A stretch of DNA of 11,272 nt from positions 1-11,272 of the forward strand of contig CAKPCM010000031.1 of assembly GCA_934141615.1 (NCBI GenBank), read 5' to 3'. Positions within the stretch are counted from its first letter, which is position 1. Each line of letters starts with the position of its first letter. A model generated the notes under the pieces. That model was not told the origin of the DNA. It made no database searches and worked only from the letters and a program-made list of their open reading frames with translations. The translations under genes were made by a program, and so were the position numbers. Positions 5,373-11,272 of the stretch are shown here, in pieces. The DNA is from an uncultured Bacilli bacterium. GTDB lineage: Bacteria; Bacillota_I; Bacilli_A; RF39; UBA660.

Positions 5373-6725
5373 ATGAACATAGATAATCTATGGGATAATT
5401 TCCTAGAGCAAATTAAACCAAAGATATCTTCATTATCATATGATACTTGGTTTAAAAACACAAAGCTTGTATCACTTGATAATAATGTAGCTAAAATACT
5501 TGTTGATTCGCCGCTACAAAAGAAAAGCTTACAAGAAACTTGGTACCAAACCATATCTGATGTATTTAGTGAAATAACAAATACTAGCTTTGACTTTGAA
5601 TTCGTATTCGAAGATGAAGTAAAAACAAATACCAGTATTCCTGTGGAAAACATAGGAGTACCACTTAATACACCCGAAAAATCAAATCTTAATTCAAAAT
5701 ACACATTTGATTCATTCATAGTAGGGGATAGTAATAAGTTTGCTTATATGGCAGCGGTATCAGTTGCAGAAAATCCTGGTAAAACATATAATCCACTGTT
5801 TTTATACGGAAATAGTGGACTTGGTAAGACACACCTTATGCATGCGATAGGAAACTATATAATTGAAAATTCTAATAAGAAAGTACTATACGTAACAAGT
5901 GAACAATTTATATCAGATTTTCTTAACTTAAATAAAAAAGACGAAACAGGTACTAATTTCAGCTACATAGATAGCTTTAAAGATAAGTATAGGGGAATAG
6001 ATGTCCTAATAATTGATGATATTCAGTTCCTTGGAGGAGCTACCCAAACGCAGCAAGAGTTCTTTAATACCTTTAACAATTTATATGATGATAATAAACA
6101 AATAATTATTTCATCAGATAGGTCTCCAGATGACTTAAAGAAACTAGAGGATAGGCTAAGAACAAGGTTTAACTGGGGATTAAGTGTTAATATTTATCCA
6201 CCGGAATACGAAATGCGTGTTGAAATTTTGCACAAGAAAATAATTGGACAAAATATGTCTGGTACTATTAGTGATGACGTTATAGCATACATTGCTAATA
6301 ACTGTGACTCAGACGTAAGGCAATTAGAAGGAGCATTAACTAGGGTAATAGCATATGCAACTATGTTTAATACAAGCGAAATTAACCTAAATCTTGCAAT
6401 TGATGCTTTAAAAGATTATTTATCTAAGTCATCATTCGTTAAAAATAATATTCAAAAAATACAGCAAGTAGTTGCAGAATATTATAATATAACGGTTGAA
6501 GACTTAAAATCAAAGAAGAGAAAAGCTGATATTGCATTTCCAAGACAAGTTGCAATTTATCTTTGTAGAACCTTAACTGATGAGTCTTTTCCTAAAATAG
6601 GAATACAATTTGGTGGAAGAGATCATTCAACGGTTATGCATTCTGTAGATAAAATTGATAATGAATTAAAAACTAATCCACAGTTTAAAGATATTATCGA
6701 TGCTTTAAAAAGTAAAATAAAATAG
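5373..6725 (+). CDS. dnaA: Chromosomal replication initiator protein DnaA
   Basis: A 450-residue AAA+ initiator that binds DnaA boxes, melts the origin and helps load the replicative helicase. Domain I (about 1-82) has the usual LWDNFLEQIKPKISSLSYDTWF start. Domain II is a short linker (about 83-109). Domain III carries Walker A GNSGLGKT (146-153), Walker B LIIDD (212-216), sensor I around SSDR (247-250), the arginine-rich DRLRTRF (260-266) and DVRQLEGALTR (314-324). Domain IV ends with the DNA-binding signature GGRDHSTVMHS (414-424). The ATG is preceded by a full AAGGAGG (5361-5367). A perfect DnaA box on the minus strand (5642-5650) and a one-mismatch box (6674-6682) lie inside the gene. 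All key residues are present. Confidence 0.99.
   Translation: MNIDNLWDNFLEQIKPKISSLSYDTWFKNTKLVSLDNNVAKILVDSPLQKKSLQETWYQTISDVFSEITNTSFDFEFVFEDEVKTNTSIPVENIGVPLNTPEKSNLNSKYTFDSFIVGDSNKFAYMAAVSVAENPGKTYNPLFLYGNSGLGKTHLMHAIGNYIIENSNKKVLYVTSEQFISDFLNLNKKDETGTNFSYIDSFKDKYRGIDVLIIDDIQFLGGATQTQQEFFNTFNNLYDDNKQIIISSDRSPDDLKKLEDRLRTRFNWGLSVNIYPPEYEMRVEILHKKIIGQNMSGTISDDVIAYIANNCDSDVRQLEGALTRVIAYATMFNTSEINLNLAIDALKDYLSKSSFVKNNIQKIQQVVAEYYNITVEDLKSKKRKADIAFPRQVAIYLCRTLTDESFPKIGIQFGGRDHSTVMHSVDKIDNELKTNPQFKDIIDALKSKIK
5642..5650 (-). promoter_or_regulatory. DnaA box within dnaA
   Basis: A perfect TTTTCCACA on the minus strand, inside the linker-coding part of dnaA. It may be a working box or only a result of local codon choice (CCT GTG GAA AAC). 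Confidence 0.45.
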
Positions 6726-6809
6726 ACTTGTGGAATAGTGGTTAATTTTCCCACTGGGTATGTGGATTAAAAACACTAAGTTTTCCTTTAAAAATAAAGA
6801 AATTCTAAG

Positions 6810-6818
6810 TTATCCACA
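6810..6818 (+). promoter_or_regulatory. consensus DnaA box TTATCCACA, first of a tandem pair
   Basis: A perfect classical DnaA box that abuts the next one without a spacer. Confidence 0.85.
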
Positions 6819-6827
6819 TTATCCACA
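6819..6827 (+). promoter_or_regulatory. consensus DnaA box TTATCCACA, second of a tandem pair
   Basis: A perfect classical box, oriented towards the TAA trinucleotide repeats that start two bases beyond its end. Confidence 0.85.
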
Positions 6828-6828
6828 G

Positions 6829-6840
6829 TAATAATAAAAA
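6829..6840 (+). promoter_or_regulatory. candidate DnaA-trios
   Basis: TAA TAA TAA AAA matches the (T/A)A(G/A) trio pattern four times in register, directly after the tandem boxes. Imperfect triplets continue to 6852, where the dnaN ribosome binding site begins. Confidence 0.6.
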
Positions 6841-6868
6841 TACTATTAATAAAAGGAGAAATAAGAAT

Positions 6869-7990
6869 ATGAAATTTAGTATTAAAAAAGAAGTTTTACT
6901 TCACAGTTTAAATTCAGTAGGTAAGGCTTTATCTAGTAAAAACTTAATCCCAGTATTATCTGGTATAAAATTTAACTTAACAAATGAAGGTTTATTTTTA
7001 AGTGCTAGTGATAATGATATTAGTATTGAATCATTTATAGATAAAAGTAAATTAGAAGAAATAAATGAAGTAGGTACTACAGTTATTCAAGGTAAATATA
7101 TATTAGAAATAATAAGAAAACTAGAAGGTAGAATAGTTAACATTGAACTTTTAGATAACATAAAGGTGTTAATTTCCTGTGGAAACTCTGAATTTAACTT
7201 AAATTCTATGGATGCAGCAGAATTTCCTAATTTAAATATGGAAGAGAAGAAAGAACCTATTATTATAAGAAAAACAGAATTTAAGAACTTAATTAACAAA
7301 ACGTCTTTTGCTATATCTTCACAAGAGACAAGACCAATATTAACTGGTATTAATTTTAAGATAAACGAAGATAAGTTAGAATGTATTTCAACTGATTCTT
7401 ATAGGTTAGCTAAAAAATATGTTACTTTATCAAACAGTGTATCTGAAGATATAAACATAGTAATACCTGGTAAAAACTTAATAGAATTAACTAAAATATT
7501 AGAAGAAACTGATGATGATATAGAAATGCACGTATTTAGTAATAAAGTTTTATTTAAGTTTGATAATACTTTATTCCAAACTAGGGTACTTTCTGGAACG
7601 TTCCCTGATGTTAATAGGTTAATACCAGCATCATTTGAATTAGAAGTAAAAGCAAATGCTAATGAATTTTATAATGTAATAGATAGAGCAGCACTTTTAA
7701 CTAGTGAAAAAGATAAGAACATAGTTAAATTTGAATGCGATGGAAATGAAGTTATAGTTTCATCTAATTCACCAGAAATAGGACGTGTTGAAGAGAAGAT
7801 GGACGTTGAAAAAAATAATGATACAAATATAAAAATAGCATTTTCTTCAAGATTTATGATGGATGCTTTAAGAACTGTTGAAAGTAAAGACGTTGTTTTA
7901 TGTTTTAATAATGATGTGCAACCAATTATCATTAAAGATTCTAAGGATGATACTTTACTACAACTTATATTACCAATAAAAACATACTAA
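6869..7990 (+). CDS. dnaN: DNA polymerase III sliding clamp, beta subunit
   Basis: A 373-residue beta clamp, of normal length, that encircles DNA and tethers polymerase and repair factors. The three repeated clamp folds fall at about 1-125, 126-250 and 251-373. Recognisable stretches are GKALSSKNLIPVLSGIKF near residues 18-35, TRPILTGINF near 154-163, STDSYRLAKK near 174-183 and the conserved C-terminal end QLILPIKTY. AAGGAGA (6853-6859) supplies the ribosome binding site and abuts the origin trio repeats. A clear terminator begins inside the stop codon, so comK is not expected to share its transcript. A one-mismatch DnaA box (7178-7186, minus) lies inside the gene and is probably chance. Confidence 0.98.
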   Translation: MKFSIKKEVLLHSLNSVGKALSSKNLIPVLSGIKFNLTNEGLFLSASDNDISIESFIDKSKLEEINEVGTTVIQGKYILEIIRKLEGRIVNIELLDNIKVLISCGNSEFNLNSMDAAEFPNLNMEEKKEPIIIRKTEFKNLINKTSFAISSQETRPILTGINFKINEDKLECISTDSYRLAKKYVTLSNSVSEDINIVIPGKNLIELTKILEETDDDIEMHVFSNKVLFKFDNTLFQTRVLSGTFPDVNRLIPASFELEVKANANEFYNVIDRAALLTSEKDKNIVKFECDGNEVIVSSNSPEIGRVEEKMDVEKNNDTNIKIAFSSRFMMDALRTVESKDVVLCFNNDVQPIIIKDSKDDTLLQLILPIKTY

Positions 7991-8016
7991 ACTGGCTTAA
8001 AATGCTAGTTTTTTTT
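7989..8016 (+). terminator. intrinsic terminator after dnaN
   Basis: AAACTGGC (7989-7996), a 7-base loop and GCTAGTTT (8004-8011) form an 8-bp stem with one G-T wobble, and eight T run from 8009 to 8016. It ends the dnaA-dnaN transcript and isolates comK. Confidence 0.85.
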
Positions 8017-8054
8017 AGTTTTGTAACAAAATATGACAAAATTCTTGAAAATAC

Positions 8055-8063
8055 TGTGGATAA
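8055..8063 (-). promoter_or_regulatory. consensus DnaA box in the comK upstream region
   Basis: A perfect TTATCCACA on the minus strand, 38 bases before the comK start in the 84-base gap after the dnaN terminator. The best -10-like hexamer here, GATAAT (8059-8064), overlaps it. Candidate -35 elements (ATGACA 8033-8038 and TTGAAA 8045-8050) are not well spaced, so no standard promoter is assigned. Confidence 0.65.
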
Positions 8064-8100
8064 TAGATTGGCATAACTTGAAAGGAAAGGGTTTTGGAAT

Positions 8101-8562
8101 ATGAATGAATACGAAATAAACGCACAAACACTTGCAATAATACCAATAGGCAAGGAAAGAAGTAAAATAATTGAAGTAAATGGGGATTACATTATAAATA
8201 AGTCTCCTATAAAAATATTAGATGATAGCTGCAAATTCTTTGGTAGTAGCTACGAAGGGAGGTTTTGTGGTACTAAAACGTTAACTGGTATAACGCATAA
8301 GTCACCAATAATAGTAGAAGAAAGTAAAAGAATTATCTTTTTTCCTACTAAATCTCCTAGAACATCTACTTGTACTTGGCTTTCTTTTAATAATATAGCA
8401 GAGTATGATGGTGATGGAAAAGATTCCGTTATTAAGTTTTCTTGTGGAAAAATACTTAGACTCCATATTTCTTATGGAATTTTAGATAATCAGATACTTA
8501 GATCAACAAGACTTGAGGCAACTTTATTAAGAAGGATGCATGATTTTATGAAAAGTGTATAA
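8101..8562 (+). CDS. comK: ComK-family competence transcription factor
   Basis: This 153-residue protein aligns by eye with ComK, the master activator of late competence (DNA uptake) genes in Bacillus. SCKFFGSSYEGR (43-54) mirrors SCRFFGSSYAGR of the Bacillus subtilis protein. HKSPIIVEESKRIIFFPT (66-83), TWLSF (92-96) and LHISYGILDNQILRST (121-136) follow in the same order. It is about 40 residues shorter than B. subtilis ComK (192) and lacks the C-terminal tail with FMLYP, the segment known to be recognised by MecA for ClpCP degradation. Control of stability must then differ, if the gene acts as a competence switch at all. An AAGGG ribosome binding site (8087-8091) precedes the ATG. Its own DnaA box and flanking terminators suggest independent transcription. 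Family membership is firm, and function here is inferred. Confidence 0.9.
   Translation: MNEYEINAQTLAIIPIGKERSKIIEVNGDYIINKSPIKILDDSCKFFGSSYEGRFCGTKTLTGITHKSPIIVEESKRIIFFPTKSPRTSTCTWLSFNNIAEYDGDGKDSVIKFSCGKILRLHISYGILDNQILRSTRLEATLLRRMHDFMKSV
8443..8451 (-). promoter_or_regulatory. DnaA box within comK
   Basis: A perfect TTTTCCACA on the minus strand in the comK coding region. Alone it could be chance, but it is one of three perfect boxes between dnaN and gyrB. Confidence 0.4.
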
Positions 8563-8579
8563 AAAATGCATCTTTTTTT
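8532..8579 (+). terminator. terminator of comK, with its left arm inside the coding region
   Basis: AAGGATGCAT (8532-8541) and ATGCATCTTT (8566-8575) pair over 10 bp with one G-T wobble around a 24-base loop, followed by a run of seven T (8573-8579). The left arm lies in comK codons and the stop codon is in the loop, so ribosomes finishing comK would hide the left arm. An alternative short A/T stem uses the same T run. Confidence 0.65.
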
Positions 8580-8608
8580 ATAAATAATGGGAAATTAGCC
8601 TTATTTTG

Positions 8609-8617
8609 TGATATAAT
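8609..8617 (+). promoter_or_regulatory. extended -10 promoter of recF-gyrB
   Basis: TGATATAAT (8609-8617) is a perfect extended -10. The -35 region is poor (TGGGAA, 8588-8593, with an 18-base spacer). Transcription would start near 8624, after the comK terminator, and serve recF and gyrB. Confidence 0.55.
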
Positions 8618-8663
8618 TAGTATGTATGTAGTAGTATACTCAAAATAGGTGTAGGTGGTTTAA

Positions 8664-8705
8664 ATGGGCTTTAAAATACTGAATTATGTTTTTAAGGAAA
8701 CTTGA
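8664..8705 (+). CDS. possible 13-codon upstream ORF overlapping the recF start
   Basis: ATG at 8664 follows a good AGGTGG sequence and opens a 13-residue frame (MGFKILNYVFKET) ending in TGA at 8703-8705, 17 bases past the recF start and in another frame. The peptide resembles no known family. It matters because recF has no ribosome binding site of its own. The ORF could couple recF translation by termination and reinitiation, or be incidental. Confidence 0.35.
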   Translation: MGFKILNYVFKET

Positions 8706-9798
8706 ATTAAATAATTTTAGAAATATTTCTAAAGTAGATTTTGAATTTAATAAAAATATTAACATTTTTATAGGAAATAATGCCCAAGGAAAAACCAACG
8801 TATTAGAAAGTATATATTTTCTTGCAATAACAAGATCACACAGAACTCATAACGAATTAAATTTAATAAAGAATGATGCACTTTATACCAAGGTATCCGG
8901 AACGTTTTTCGATGATTCAAAAAATACCCATATGCTATCTATTTTGTTAAATGAAAAGGGAAAAAAGGTATCTGTTGATAATATTATGCAAAAAAAGATA
9001 AGTAATTATTTATCTAGATTAAATGTTATTATGTTTTGTCCTGATGACCTAGAAATAATAAAGGGAACTCCTGCTACTAGAAGAAAATTTTTAAATATAG
9101 AACTTTCACAGTTTAAGAAAGATTATGTTTTTTTACTTAAAGAATATAATCAGGTTTTAAAACAAAGAAACGAGTATTTAAAACAAAAAAATAATGCTAA
9201 ATTTGATAAAACCTACTTTAGCATTTTAACGGAAAAACTTGCTATCAAAAACATAGAATTGGTAAAAATTAGGTACGATTTTATAAATAAAATAAACGAT
9301 TATATAAAAGATGTTTTTGATAAAATTGCAGGATTTGGTAATTTAGAGATTAAATATAAAAGTTTTATACATGAAGAAGACTTAAATAAAGCCGATTTAA
9401 AGGATTTTATTATAAATAAGTATAATTCTATGTTTATGAATGAATTACTCCAAAAAACGACCCTTTTAGGTTGCCACAAGGATGATTTTAAGATGTATTT
9501 AAATGACCTTGATGTAACAGAGTTTTCATCTCAAGGACAACAAAGATTATCTATTTTAAGTTTAAAATTAGCAGAAATAGAAGTTTTTGTTAAGGAAAAA
9601 CATACAAAACCAATTATTTTGCTAGATGATATATTTAGTGAACTAGATGAAATAAAGAAAAATAACATTATAGATTATTTTAAAGAGGATATACAAATAT
9701 TTATTACTACTACTGATATAAAAGACATAAATGATGAATTAAAGGCTAAATCTGATATTTATGTTGTGGATAATGGTAATTTTGATAAGGAGGAATAA
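8686..9798 (+). CDS. recF: RecF, recombinational gap-repair ATPase
   Basis: A 370-residue SMC-like ATPase that with RecO and RecR loads RecA at single-stranded gaps. The N terminus MFLRKLELNNFRN is typical and fixes the start at 8686, since an in-frame stop (TGA 8680-8682) lies just upstream. Walker A is GNNAQGKT (30-37), the ABC-type signature SSQGQQR (281-287), and Walker B with the D-loop is IILLDDIFSELDE (310-322). Between lies a helical arm of about 110 residues. No ribosome binding site precedes this ATG, and the nearest one serves an out-of-frame ORF at 8664. The gene ends three bases before gyrB and its last codons contain the gyrB ribosome binding site, so the two are cotranscribed. 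Confidence 0.98.
   Translation: MFLRKLELNNFRNISKVDFEFNKNINIFIGNNAQGKTNVLESIYFLAITRSHRTHNELNLIKNDALYTKVSGTFFDDSKNTHMLSILLNEKGKKVSVDNIMQKKISNYLSRLNVIMFCPDDLEIIKGTPATRRKFLNIELSQFKKDYVFLLKEYNQVLKQRNEYLKQKNNAKFDKTYFSILTEKLAIKNIELVKIRYDFINKINDYIKDVFDKIAGFGNLEIKYKSFIHEEDLNKADLKDFIINKYNSMFMNELLQKTTLLGCHKDDFKMYLNDLDVTEFSSQGQQRLSILSLKLAEIEVFVKEKHTKPIILLDDIFSELDEIKKNNIIDYFKEDIQIFITTTDIKDINDELKAKSDIYVVDNGNFDKEE
9765..9773 (-). promoter_or_regulatory. DnaA box near the end of recF
   Basis: A perfect TTATCCACA on the minus strand within the last codons of recF, 37 bases before gyrB. It might contribute to DnaA binding in the origin domain or be coincidental. Confidence 0.4.
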
Positions 9799-9801
9799 TT
9801 T

Positions 9802-11272
9802 ATGGAAGAAAATAAAGAACATTATGATGCCTCGGATATACAAGTACTAGAAGGACTAGAAGCAGTAAGAAAAAGACCAGGTATGTACATAGGTTCAACA
9901 TCATCAGTTGGACTTCACCATCTAGTGTGGGAAATAGTTGATAACGCAATTGATGAATCACTTGCTGGATATTGTGATGATATAGAAATAACTATAAATA
10001 AAGATAACTCAATAACCGTAAAAGATGATGGACGTGGTATACCAACTGGAATTCATAAAAAAACTGGCATTTCAACTGTTGAAACAGTTTATACAGTACT
10101 TCACGCAGGTGGTAAGTTTGGTGGCGGTGGATACAAGGTATCTGGCGGACTTCACGGTGTTGGTGCGTCGGTTGTTAACGCTTTATCAAGCTGGGTAGAA
10201 GTAAAAGTATATCAAAATAGTCAGGTATACTATATAAGGTTTGAAAATGGTGGTCATACAGTTGCACCACTTAAGGTAATTGATAAATGCTCTCCTGATA
10301 GAACAGGTACTACCGTAACTTTTAAAGCAGATCCTGAAATATTTAAAGAAACTACCGTTTACGATTATGAAATCTTAAAACAAAGAGTAAGAGAACTTGC
10401 TTTTCTAAACAAAGGATTAAGAATTATTTTAGTAGACGATAGAGAAATAGAGCCAAGAAAAGAAATATTTGTTTATGAAGGTGGTATAAGTGAGTACGTT
10501 AAGTTCTTAAATAAAGGAAAAACACCAATACATGAGCAAATAGTTCATTTATCAGGTGAAGAAGATAATATTTCAGTAGAGGTTGCAATGCAATATAATA
10601 CTGGATATACATCGAACATTTATTCGTTTACAAATAATATAAATACTCATGAAGGTGGAACTCACGAAGATGGTGTTAAAAGGGCATTAACAAGAATAAT
10701 TAACAGTTATGGAAAGAAAAATAAGTTCTTAAAAGACAATGATGCACCACTTACTGGTGATGATGTAAGGGAAGGACTTACGATGATTATTTCTTGTAAG
10801 CATCCTGATCCACAATTTGAAGGACAAACAAAAACAAAATTAGGTAATAGTGAAGTAAGAAAAATAGCTGATGATGTATTTAGCAAAGGTTTTGAAAGAT
10901 TTTTACTTGAGAATCCAGATGAAGCTAAACTAATTATGGAAAAAGCAATGACTGCTGCACGAGCTAGGGTTGCTGCTAAAAAAGCAAGAGAACTTACTAG
11001 ACGTAAAGGTGATCTAGATGTTATAAACTTTGGTGGAAAACTAGTTGATTGTAAAGATAAAGATCCTTCAGTATGTGAAATCTTCTTAGTCGAGGGTGAT
11101 TCAGCAGGTGGAAGTGCTATAAAGGGTAGAAATAGTATGACACAAGCAATCCTTCCTTTAAGAGGTAAGATATTAAACGTTGAAAAAGCAAGATTAGATA
11201 GAGCTTTATCTAATGAGGAAATAAGAACTATTATTACTGCTTTTGGTACCGGTATTGGTGAAGATTTTAACC
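9802..11272 (+). CDS. gyrB: DNA gyrase subunit B, N-terminal part (truncated by window edge)
   Basis: About 490 codons of GyrB are visible of an expected 640 or so. GyrB supplies the ATPase and metal-binding TOPRIM parts of gyrase, which introduces negative supercoils. The GHKL ATPase domain shows the catalytic Glu44 and Asn48 in WEIVDNAIDE, DDGRGIP (75-81) and the lid motif GGLHGVG (115-121). The transducer domain follows, with QTKTKLGN in its usual place. The TOPRIM motif EGDSAGG is at 431-437 and PLRGKILN comes shortly after. AAGGAGG (9787-9793) lies in the end of recF, eight bases from the ATG. ParE is the main look-alike, but adjacency to recF at the origin favours GyrB. The frame is intact to the window edge. 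Confidence 0.97.
   Translation, partial: MEENKEHYDASDIQVLEGLEAVRKRPGMYIGSTSSVGLHHLVWEIVDNAIDESLAGYCDDIEITINKDNSITVKDDGRGIPTGIHKKTGISTVETVYTVLHAGGKFGGGGYKVSGGLHGVGASVVNALSSWVEVKVYQNSQVYYIRFENGGHTVAPLKVIDKCSPDRTGTTVTFKADPEIFKETTVYDYEILKQRVRELAFLNKGLRIILVDDREIEPRKEIFVYEGGISEYVKFLNKGKTPIHEQIVHLSGEEDNISVEVAMQYNTGYTSNIYSFTNNINTHEGGTHEDGVKRALTRIINSYGKKNKFLKDNDAPLTGDDVREGLTMIISCKHPDPQFEGQTKTKLGNSEVRKIADDVFSKGFERFLLENPDEAKLIMEKAMTAARARVAAKKARELTRRKGDLDVINFGGKLVDCKDKDPSVCEIFLVEGDSAGGSAIKGRNSMTQAILPLRGKILNVEKARLDRALSNEEIRTIITAFGTGIGEDFN

Larger units (their letters stand above)
6726..6868. other. oriC, downstream part: tandem DnaA boxes and candidate unwinding element
   Basis: The dnaA-dnaN intergenic region holds, in order, a one-mismatch box at 6729-6737 (minus), another at 6761-6769 (minus), then two abutting consensus boxes TTATCCACA (6810-6818 and 6819-6827). 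One G later follow three TAA triplets and AAA (6829-6840), and further AT-rich triplets run to about 6852. This fits the basal unwinding system known from Bacillus, in which DnaA loaded on boxes spreads onto DnaA-trios of consensus (T/A)A(G/A). A 5-bp hairpin (AGTGG 6737-6741, CCACT 6751-6755) has no T tract. No separate dnaN promoter is convincing. Confidence 0.75.

Noticed and set aside
5342..5719. A 125-codon open frame on the minus strand across the dnaA start
   Set aside because: It is antisense to dnaA, its stop falls in the origin, the product is low complexity (Ser/Phe rich) and it has no family resemblance. It is a shadow of dnaA codon use.
8017..8100. ComK-box (AAAA-N5-TTTT) or sigma-H promoter upstream of comK
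   Set aside because: No AAAA-N5-TTTT pair is present, and the AGGA and GAAT motifs are not spaced as a sigma-H promoter, with the best GAAT downstream of the start codon.
8563..8685. A hidden yaaA/rlbA (S4-domain) gene before recF
   Set aside because: The gap is too short for the usual 70 codons and the only short frame encodes 13 unrelated residues.
1..11272. CRISPR array, insertion sequence, tRNA or rRNA gene, riboswitch or parS site
   Set aside because: I looked for regular repeats, terminal inverted repeats with a transposase, cloverleaf-like stretches and the parS palindrome and saw none.

Overview
This window is the chromosomal replication origin region of a low-GC (by eye about 28-30% G+C, not computed) bacterium of the Bacillota. 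The core order rpmH-rnpA-yidC-khpB-mnmE-mnmG to the left and dnaA-dnaN-recF-gyrB to the right is the classical Firmicutes origin neighbourhood. A ComK-family gene points to class Bacilli. The very AT-rich codon use would suit an uncultured gut Bacilli or Erysipelotrichia-like lineage, but that placement is inference. Tryptophan is encoded by TGG and no gene needs TGA read as a sense codon, so the code is standard. The ten complete, recognised genes end in TAA (7) or TAG (3).

Left arm (1-4821, all minus strand, moving away from the origin): a near-perfect sigma-A promoter drives rpmH (L34), then a terminator-like attenuator, then rnpA, yidC and khpB/jag. mnmE, a YhcG-type PD-(D/E)XK nuclease gene, and the 5' part of mnmG follow, each with its own promoter-like sequence and a hairpin before it. 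The nuclease gene is an insertion between mnmE and mnmG, which are usually adjacent.

Origin (4901-6868): an upstream AT-rich region of about 470 bp carries six perfect and one near-perfect DnaA box. dnaA itself contains another, and the dnaA-dnaN intergenic region carries two abutting consensus boxes followed by TAA trinucleotide repeats, as expected for the unwinding element of a bipartite Bacillus-like origin. One upstream box sits in the loop of an 8-bp inverted repeat, and another overlaps the likely dnaA promoter.

Right arm (6869-11272, all plus strand): dnaN ends at a clear terminator. A short ComK homologue follows, in the place where many Firmicutes carry the small S4-domain gene yaaA/rlbA. 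Then come a terminator, a new extended -10 promoter, recF (preceded by an overlapping 13-codon ORF that holds the only good ribosome binding site) and gyrB, truncated by the window edge. Three further perfect DnaA boxes lie upstream of comK, inside comK and at the end of recF.

The core genes cover initiation (DnaA), the sliding clamp (DnaN), gap repair (RecF), supercoiling (GyrB), ribosome and RNase P supply (L34, RnpA), membrane insertion (YidC), RNA binding (KhpB) and tRNA wobble modification (MnmE/MnmG). I see no wholly new multi-gene system. The most unusual item is the competence regulator gene embedded in the origin with a consensus DnaA box in its upstream region.
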